49,939 nt of DNA, from the NCBI GenBank assembly GCA_030637135.1, contig DAOVVO010000001.1:1-49939 (forward strand), written 5' to 3'. The notes under the pieces were generated by a model. That model saw only the letters and a program-made list of their open reading frames with translations, searched no databases and had not been told where the DNA came from. The DNA is from Nitrospirota bacterium (GTDB taxonomy: Bacteria; Nitrospirota; Thermodesulfovibrionia; UBA6902; BMS3Bbin08). A program made the position numbers and the translations under genes. Shown one piece after another: positions 44,115 to 49,939 of the stretch. How positions within the stretch are numbered: position 1 is the first letter of the stretch; every line of letters begins with the position of its first letter.

Positions 44115-44924
44115 ATGGGTTTACTTGAACAATTCTCTCACTGGAATTTTTACCTTTTGGGCACCTATCCCAAGGGTGAGATTGGCGGACTCGCCCTGAA
44201 CATTATACTGGCAGCCCTTGCCTTATCTTTGAGTTTTATTTTTGGAGTCATGTTGGGCTATAGCAGGCTTTCCTGCCGAATGTATATCAAATACCCATGT
44301 GTTGCATATATAGAGATTATCCGGGCAACTCCGTTAATTTTGCTTATCTTCTGGTTTTACTTCTTCCTACCATATTTAGTGGGTGGAAACATTTCTATTT
44401 TCTGGAGCGCTGTAATTTCTCTTTGTGTATATGCCGCTGCCTATCAGGCTGAGATAGTCAGGGCAGGTATCCTGGCAATACCGAGGGGTCAGTTGGAAGC
44501 GGCATTGTCAACTGGAATGTCAAGACTTCAAGCTATGAAATCAGTGATATTACCTCAGGCATTTAAAATAATGATACCTTCATTTATGAGTTTTTTTGTA
44601 TCCCTGTTTAAAGACACCTCTGTAACTTACATTATCGGGGTTATTGAGCTCACGCAAACAGGAATCATTATAAGCCAGCGGCAGCCTGATAAAATGTTGT
44701 CTGCCTATTTAAGTATGGCAATTGGATATTTTGTCATATGCTATACCCTGTCTCACGTTGCCAGGAGGCTTGAGAAAAAGATTGGCATATATGACCTTGA
44801 GTCATACAGGCCTGACGCCTGCAGAGATGAATATATGCTGCTTCCCACCCACAAAACCGGTGATGAAGAAGAACATCCAAGCAGGATTTGTTCTCCCAAA
44901 CCAGAATTTAGGAAAGACCTGTAG
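44115..44924 (+). CDS. Polar amino-acid ABC permease (GltK/HisM type)
   Basis: Second membrane subunit, 269 residues. Motifs IEIIRATPLILLIFWFYF and the EAA loop GQLEAALSTGMSRLQAM are present. It ends in an unusual hydrophilic tail of about 40 residues after IGIYDLESYRP, unlike most relatives. Directly after the stop lies a decayed duplicate of its last third. The gene order ATPase-permease-permease without a periplasmic binding protein means one must be supplied from elsewhere. Confidence 0.9.
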   Translation: MGLLEQFSHWNFYLLGTYPKGEIGGLALNIILAALALSLSFIFGVMLGYSRLSCRMYIKYPCVAYIEIIRATPLILLIFWFYFFLPYLVGGNISIFWSAVISLCVYAAAYQAEIVRAGILAIPRGQLEAALSTGMSRLQAMKSVILPQAFKIMIPSFMSFFVSLFKDTSVTYIIGVIELTQTGIIISQRQPDKMLSAYLSMAIGYFVICYTLSHVARRLEKKIGIYDLESYRPDACRDEYMLLPTHKTGDEEEHPSRICSPKPEFRKDL

Positions 44925-44928
44925 ATTT

Positions 44929-45185
44929 ATTTTTTGTCTCCCTGTTTTAAGACACCTCTGTAACTTACATTATTGGGTTCGTTGAGATCACGAAAGCAGG
45001 AATCATTATAAACCAGTGGCAGTCTGATGGAATGTACGCAGTGTATTTAAGTATGGCAATTGGATATTTTGTTATATGATACAGCCTGACTTATGTCGCC
45101 AGGGTTCTTGAGAAAGGATTGGAATATGTGGTCTTGCATCACAGAGGTATGATGTCAGCAAAGATGAATATAGTTATTCCCTAAA
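44929..45185 (+). pseudogene. Decayed duplicate of the permease 3' end
   Basis: Sequence from about 44929 aligns with the intact gene from about 44590: the nucleotides for FKDTSVTYIIG, GIIIxQ, YLSMAIGYFVI and the end region DExY are repeated with substitutions. The copy has two stop codons (at the positions of FK and of CY) and a small frameshift, so it is dead. It fills most of the 303-base gap before the molybdoenzyme gene. It is either a tandem duplication of the tail or what remains of a second permease gene. Confidence 0.85.
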
Positions 45186-45227
45186 AACATACTTCGGAGT
45201 CTTTTTCAGTCAACGATACTTTATAAA

Positions 45228-48200
45228 ATGAAAAAATATAAAAAATACGCAATGTTGATTGATCTTAATAGGTGTGTGGGATGTTATGCCTGTCAGGTAA
45301 CGTGCAAGGCTGAATATAATATCCCTTTTGGTACTGCCAGATGCAGGGTAGAGACATACCGATTAGGCAACTACCCGAAAATCAAAAAATTCTTTTTGCC
45401 TCGTCTCTGCAATCACTGTGACTATGCCCCTTGTATTGAAGGATGTTCAGAAAATGCACTGTATAAAAACAAGGAAGGTGTTGTCTTACTCAATAACGAA
45501 CTCTGCACGGGATGTCTGCAATGTTATGAAAAGTGCCCCTATGATGTGATTGAGATAAGTTCTTACACAGGTAAGGCTGAAAAATGTGATTTTTGTTACA
45601 CAAGGAGATTGAAAAGAGGCTTATTACCTGTCTGTGTAGAGAGTTGCATGGGAAAGGCATTTACCTTTGGTGACATCAATGATAAAAAGAGTGAGATAGC
45701 CATTGCCCTTAAAAAAAACCAGGTCAAGGTATTAAACCCTGAGCTTGAAACAAACCCCTCGGTTTTTTATATGTTTACCGGTGATACAGGCAATTCTCCT
45801 TTAAAAAGATATGAGATGACAGAAAGGCGTTACACGAGGAGGGTTTCGGTTCAGCAGAAAGAAACTCATTTTGAAAAAACAGAGAAGTTAGTATATACAT
45901 CAGATGCCATGTGTCCCTCTGAGTGCGGTATTTCGGTACTCGTAGAAGACGGTGTGGCAAAAAAAATATATGGAAATCCTCATTCCCTGATAAATCAAGG
46001 AGCTTTCTGTGCAAAAGGCGCATCAGGTCTTCAACTGACATACTCACCCCACAGGATTAAAACACCTTTGATGAGATTAGGAGAGAGGGGTGAAGATAGA
46101 TGGAAGTCTGTAACATGGGATGAGGCATCTGATTATATTACAAAAAAATTACTCCAGATCAAAAAGAATTTCGGTCCTGAGGCAGTGTTCTTTGACGGTG
46201 GTGATGTTACTGATAGAGAAGCCTATTACAGGCTGTTTCACGCATTCGGAACTCCCAATATATACAACCACGGAAGCATCTGCGACCCTAATCGCAAATG
46301 GGGACAATGGATTATGACGGGAGATGAAAGACCACTACCTGATATTCAAAGACCCGTTCTTATGAGAAACGAAAATAACGAGGAATATCTCAACAAAAAA
46401 CATGATGCCAGACTCGTTATGAATATAGGTGCAAATCCCCTTGTTGCTACAAGGTTCAACTATATGTCATATGGTATTCCGGCTGCAAAAAATGAGAATA
46501 AGTGTGTGTATATTGTGGTTGACCCTGCTTTTACCAATTCAGCTTCGCATGCAGATATATGGCTCCCGATAAGGCCCGGAACAGATGCCGCTCTGCTGGC
46601 AGCAATGCTCTGTTATATCATTAATAATGATTCACCCCGTAATACCTCAAAGAGATATATAAACCATGATTTTATTGAAAGATATACTGTTGGATGGAGC
46701 GAATTTAAAGAAGCCTTTTTTTCATACACAGAAAGAAAAGACCCATCTAATAATCTCTTCTTCTTTACCCCTGAATGGGCAGAGGAGAAAACACGTATTC
46801 CCAAAAACGATATAGTCAAAACAGCGCATTTATTCGGCAGTTCAAAACCAGCAGCAATTGAAATAGGAATGCACGGAACAGCCCACCATACAAACGGTGA
46901 TGTCATATCAATCCTTATGACAGCACTCTGCCTTATAACAGGAAATATAGACAATCCAGGAGGTTTAGTATTTATTGACTCACAAAAGGTAAAAAAAGGG
47001 GATAAGACCATTGGAAAAGAGTTCCTTGAAAAAGTTGTTATCAGAAAAATTAATAACGAGGCGGTATCGGGCAGGCTCTTGGAACTTCAGAAGGACTCAT
47101 ACGGAGATTACCCCTGTGCATGGAAAGGTGTATTGACTGATTTGCCTGCCAAAATACGGGAAGGTATAGAAATAAAACACGGACCTTTTAAAGGGTATAG
47201 CTACCCTGTTAAGGCATTTATTGCAAGGGCTGGGAATCCCGTTGTAACTGCCGGCAGCACACCGGATTGGATAGATGCCTTAACATCAAGGGATAAATCA
47301 GGTGAATATTTGCTTGAATTGATGGTTTTCATTGACACGCATATAACCGTAACGGGCACGTATGCAGATATAGTGCTTCCTGAGGCAGGTTTTCTCGAAA
47401 GGATGGGGCTGAGTGATGTGTATACCATGAGTCCGGAAGTAGCTATCAGGGACCAGGTGATAAAACCACTTTATGAATCTAAAACACCATTTGAGATTAT
47501 GATTGCTCTGTCCGGGGCACTTATAAAAAATGGGGACCCTGACATCAAGGCAAAAGACTTTGGTAGAAAATATAAAAGCGAAGAGGATTTTATCAACGAG
47601 ATTTTAAGTGAGGCCCCGGGTTTTTATAATATTGGTAAACCACTTCCATATCCTGATCTCCCCGAAGGTTGTTTGATAATAGGTGTTCCCGACAACCCCA
47701 GAGCTGTCCAGGGGAAGAAAGTCATAAGTAACGGCACGCCTCTCACTGTTGACTGGCTCAGGAAACATCACGGTGTGGCAATATGGCCTGCCAGTTACGA
47801 GCGGTATAAAAACTCAGATGGTTCCCCATCAGGAATATATCCAAAAACCAGCTCGAAAAAGTTTGAATTTAAATTCAGTTATCTTGAAAACATTAATAAA
47901 AAATTTGGAACTGATTATCCTACTACCTTCTATTGGTCTGACTGCAAATGGAATCCAAAGAATCCATTATTTAAAAAGATCAGTAAGGAATATCCCTTCC
48001 AGTTAATAAGTGGCAGGGTACATTATGCTATGACAATGACAGTGGTGTGCCCGTATCTTGCCGAAACTCAAACAGAGTGTATGAAGCCTTTAAACGATGA
48101 TTTTAAATACACTATGCCTGAACAGAAGAATGTTCCTGAAAAATACAGCATTCCTGATGAGAGAGAGGTATCTTTCAATGCAGGTAGTGTTTCTATTCCG

Positions 48201-48506
48201 GTTTTTGCATTTAACAGTACTGATGCGGAGTTTCTGGGTATAAAGATAGGAGATATTGTAACACTGGAGAACCCGCTAAAAAAGTCTATTACAGGAAAGG
48301 TTTTTGTAACAGAAGAAATAATGCCGGGAGTTATCAAAACTGCCTTTGGTCCTGGAGGTCAAAAGGCATCCGGAATTGGTTTCATCAATAATACCGCAGA
48401 GTATACCCCTAACATAAATGAACTTTTTGACCCAAAGAATATATCAGTCTTTACCGGAATGCCAGGATTCGGAGATATTATGGTAAAAGTGATTAAAATG
48501 AAATAG
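45228..48506 (+). CDS. Fused iron-sulfur electron-transfer / molybdopterin oxidoreductase (DMSO reductase superfamily)
   Basis: 1092 residues joining two proteins normally encoded separately. Residues 1-150 form a DmsB/PsrB-like ferredoxin with four 4Fe-4S motifs (C16-19-22-26, C61-64-69-73, C93-96-99-103, C120-123-136-140). After a linker (about 150-220) comes a catalytic subunit. Its proximal cluster motif reads D226-x2-C229-x3-C233-x27-C261, with aspartate where cysteine is usual. C352 in HGSICDPNRKWG is a candidate Mo ligand. The cofactor-binding C-terminal domain (about 920-1090) is complete. There is no Tat signal, so it is probably cytoplasmic, and no NrfD/PsrC membrane anchor is nearby. 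The fold recalls polysulfide, thiosulfate or tetrathionate reductases, but the substrate is unknown. FdhD (39610) may serve its cofactor. Confidence 0.9.
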   Translation: MKKYKKYAMLIDLNRCVGCYACQVTCKAEYNIPFGTARCRVETYRLGNYPKIKKFFLPRLCNHCDYAPCIEGCSENALYKNKEGVVLLNNELCTGCLQCYEKCPYDVIEISSYTGKAEKCDFCYTRRLKRGLLPVCVESCMGKAFTFGDINDKKSEIAIALKKNQVKVLNPELETNPSVFYMFTGDTGNSPLKRYEMTERRYTRRVSVQQKETHFEKTEKLVYTSDAMCPSECGISVLVEDGVAKKIYGNPHSLINQGAFCAKGASGLQLTYSPHRIKTPLMRLGERGEDRWKSVTWDEASDYITKKLLQIKKNFGPEAVFFDGGDVTDREAYYRLFHAFGTPNIYNHGSICDPNRKWGQWIMTGDERPLPDIQRPVLMRNENNEEYLNKKHDARLVMNIGANPLVATRFNYMSYGIPAAKNENKCVYIVVDPAFTNSASHADIWLPIRPGTDAALLAAMLCYIINNDSPRNTSKRYINHDFIERYTVGWSEFKEAFFSYTERKDPSNNLFFFTPEWAEEKTRIPKNDIVKTAHLFGSSKPAAIEIGMHGTAHHTNGDVISILMTALCLITGNIDNPGGLVFIDSQKVKKGDKTIGKEFLEKVVIRKINNEAVSGRLLELQKDSYGDYPCAWKGVLTDLPAKIREGIEIKHGPFKGYSYPVKAFIARAGNPVVTAGSTPDWIDALTSRDKSGEYLLELMVFIDTHITVTGTYADIVLPEAGFLERMGLSDVYTMSPEVAIRDQVIKPLYESKTPFEIMIALSGALIKNGDPDIKAKDFGRKYKSEEDFINEILSEAPGFYNIGKPLPYPDLPEGCLIIGVPDNPRAVQGKKVISNGTPLTVDWLRKHHGVAIWPASYERYKNSDGSPSGIYPKTSSKKFEFKFSYLENINKKFGTDYPTTFYWSDCKWNPKNPLFKKISKEYPFQLISGRVHYAMTMTVVCPYLAETQTECMKPLNDDFKYTMPEQKNVPEKYSIPDEREVSFNAGSVSIPVFAFNSTDAEFLGIKIGDIVTLENPLKKSITGKVFVTEEIMPGVIKTAFGPGGQKASGIGFINNTAEYTPNINELFDPKNISVFTGMPGFGDIMVKVIKMK

Positions 48507-48583
48507 CGAACGTTAGTGAGCGAATGTGATAATAAACAAGTCCGAACATTCGGGTTTCCGCAGGGAACACTAAATGAAATAGC

Positions 48584-48643
48584 GAGCCTGCCTGACGCCT
48601 GCCTGCTCTATGAGTCGTAGACCGTTAGGCATGGTAGTCAGGC
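48584..48643. repeat. GCCTGAC...GTCAGGC repeat carrying the palindrome module
   Basis: Hairpin with GCCTGAC and GTCAGGC arms, inner GCCTGCCTGC, module TCTATGAGTCGTAGA at 48607-48621, then CCGTTAGGCATGG. Matches 15775-15843 (inverted) and 19759-19826. It separates the convergent molybdoenzyme and slp genes and could serve as a bidirectional terminator. Confidence 0.75.
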
Positions 48644-48699
48644 GTATTACCCGTAGCCCGGAGCGAGTCTCTAGTGAGCTTCAATGATGTGAAACATTA

Positions 48700-49182
48700 T
48701 CAGAAGCTCTGCCATATGCCGATGCCAAACCGTATTGGCATTCTTTGCCCCGGTTGCAATAAATGTAGCTCCCTGCTTTTTATGAGAAGGTAATGGTAGT
48801 TTATTTCTCCAAGGGGGCGGACTTTTTTCCCTATGACTTCCCCTGCCACAGTTATATCCCTTCCTTCTGAATAGATAGCTATATCAAGGAATCCTTCATG
48901 GAAAATAAGGAATCTGCCGAGAGATTGGTCTGTATACCTTGGTCTCCCGCGATAATCCAGCGGCTTTTCAACGACCTCTATATAGGTTCCTTCCTGAGTA
49001 TTCAGAGAACTTACGATACTGCCACCGAGAATCACAATCTTGCCCTTGTGTGCTTTGGGTTCCTTGAATAATGATGCAGTAGGGAATTCCTTGACCGCTC
49101 TGTCCCGTAAGTCTTGAGACACTATATGGGCACAGCCAAGGGTAAAAAATGTTAAACTGAAAACAAGAAGTAAACGCTTCAT
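48700..49182 (-). CDS. Slp family outer-membrane lipoprotein
   Basis: 160 residues with a lipoprotein signal: MKRLLLVFSLTFFTLGC, lipobox FTLGC with the lipidated cysteine at 17. The following domain (VILGGSIV, YIEVVEKPLDYRGRPRYTDQS, GRFLIF, DITVAGEVIG) is that of the Slp/YeaY family, starvation-inducible outer-membrane lipoproteins of unknown biochemical function. Divergent from the NUDIX gene. Confidence 0.87.
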   Translation of the reverse strand: MKRLLLVFSLTFFTLGCAHIVSQDLRDRAVKEFPTASLFKEPKAHKGKIVILGGSIVSSLNTQEGTYIEVVEKPLDYRGRPRYTDQSLGRFLIFHEGFLDIAIYSEGRDITVAGEVIGKKVRPLGEINYHYLLIKSRELHLLQPGQRMPIRFGIGIWQSF

Positions 49183-49249
49183 ATACCCATTATAATAAAA
49201 TCACTGTCAAAAGAGCTAAAGAACTCTCCGGTTATTTCTGACAAAATAT

Positions 49250-49939
49250 ATGCCACAGACCCCGACAGTAAAAAAGCGAACCTCCGCTGGCGGTATTATA
49301 TTTCGTAAACCCCGTTATAGAAGACCCTTTGCCCTTTTAAACGTGCCTGATGCATGCCTCTACCTATCGGTCTACGACTCATAGAGCAGACAGGTGCCGT
49401 TAGGCATGGCAGTCAAGCGGGAAGGCTTACATGGGGCATTAGACCCCATATTCGCTCAAAAAGGAATTTATTTTTATCCCCCCCCGCAAGCCTGCCTGAG
49501 GCAGACAGGCAGCGGGGCTTTCTAACGGGGTAAATCAAAAACTGGAATAGAAGTGGCGCTCATATCGGTCAAAGGAGGAAAAATATGGTGTTTGCCCAAG
49601 GGAATTATAGATACATATGAACGAGCAAACGAAGCTGCCTTACGGGAGGTAAAGGAAGAAACAGGACTGAGAGGTAAGATAATAGATAAAATAGGTGAGA
49701 TTTCATACTGGTTTTTTTCAAAAGAAGAAGGAGTAAGGGTACATAAAACCGTTTATTTTTATCTCATGAGATATGTAAGTGGGAACACAAAAGATCATGA
49801 CAGCGAGGTAGATGATGCACGGTGGTTTCCGATAAAAGATGTAATGAATGTTTTGACCTACAAGGGTGAAAAAGAAATTATGGTTAAGGCAATAAAGATG
49901 ATGGGGAAATATTTAAGTCAAACCCCTGATTTATATTAT
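49250..49939 (+). pseudogene. NUDIX hydrolase gene interrupted by a MITE
   Basis: The gene starts at ATG 49250 (MPQTPTVKKRTSAGGIIFRK), is broken at 49310 by MITE copy 2, and continues after 49530 with SKTGIEVALISVKGGKIWC. The NUDIX box is intact downstream: G-IIDTY-E-RANEAAL-REVKEETG. The 225 added bases (221 plus TAAA) are a multiple of three, but the element brings stops at 49382-49384 and in its right terminus. Removing the element and one TAAA restores the codons for IIFRKSKTGIEV precisely. The intact protein would be an Ap4A-hydrolase-like NUDIX enzyme. The gene runs to the window edge. Confidence 0.9.
49310..49530 (-). mobile_element. MITE copy 2 (221 bp, TAAA target duplication)
   Basis: Termini CCCCGTTATAGAAG (left) and TTTCTAACGGGG (right), flanked by direct TAAA (49306-49309 and 49531-49534). 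It is inverted relative to copy 1, so both use the same target, TTTA, in element orientation. It carries the GCCTAACGG...GGCATGCA module with TCTACGACTCATAGA (49371-49385) at a different internal site from copy 1; the copy-1 site is empty here and the reverse also holds. Confidence 0.9.

Overview
The window looks like a chromosomal segment of a Gram-negative bacterium of moderate-to-low GC. The layout yebC-ruvC-ruvA-ruvB, then queH/queA, phoH, an HD phosphohydrolase, ybeY, lepA/lepB, the riboflavin genes, nusB, purB/purC, an F1Fo operon with separate b' and b subunits, and a dnaA-dnaN-gyrB-gyrA block would fit Nitrospirota (Thermodesulfovibrionia-like) or a related deep-branching anaerobe. That placement is inference from gene content, not a search result. 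An Slp-type lipoprotein indicates an outer membrane.

Positions 1-1300 hold the end of an unknown gene and a REP-associated tyrosine transposase (RAYT) surrounded by three palindromes. Positions 1294-22231 are a plus-strand housekeeping run: recombination (ruvCAB), queuosine synthesis (queH, queA), RNA and ribosome maturation (phoH, ybeY, lepA), envelope functions (SpoIID-domain protein, 7TM-HD protein, DgkA-PAP2 fusion, signal peptidase), riboflavin (ribE, ribBA, ribH), nusB and purines (purB, purC). Positions 22241-23257 are four small minus-strand genes, divergent from the ATP synthase operon (23511-29886), which lacks the a and c subunits. A HAD phosphatase and a small membrane protein follow.

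Positions 31286-38889 are the minus-strand replication block gyrA-gyrB-dnaN-dnaA. The dnaA gene carries two in-frame stop codons, and gyrA carries an in-frame 49-bp palindrome. Upstream of dnaA lies an origin-like cluster of three DnaA-box-like 9-mers spaced exactly 11 bp apart. Positions 39600-49939 are accessory: fdhD, a winged-helix regulator with a likely leaderless promoter, an orphan NusG/UpxY-like factor, a polar amino-acid ABC transporter without a binding protein (with a decayed copy of one permease tail), a 1092-residue fusion of a four-cluster ferredoxin subunit to a molybdopterin catalytic subunit, an Slp lipoprotein, and a NUDIX gene split by a mobile element.

The most unusual theme is small palindromic DNA. 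A MITE of about 200 bp with CCCCGTTAGAA termini and TTTA/TAAA 4-bp direct repeats occurs twice; removing one copy plus one TAAA restores a NUDIX reading frame exactly. A 15-bp palindromic module (TCTAYGAGTCGTAGA) occurs seven times, and both a simple locus pair and the two MITE copies show filled and empty states. Other palindromes sit in frame inside gyrA and queH. The RAYT at the left end is a candidate, unproven, source of some of this activity.
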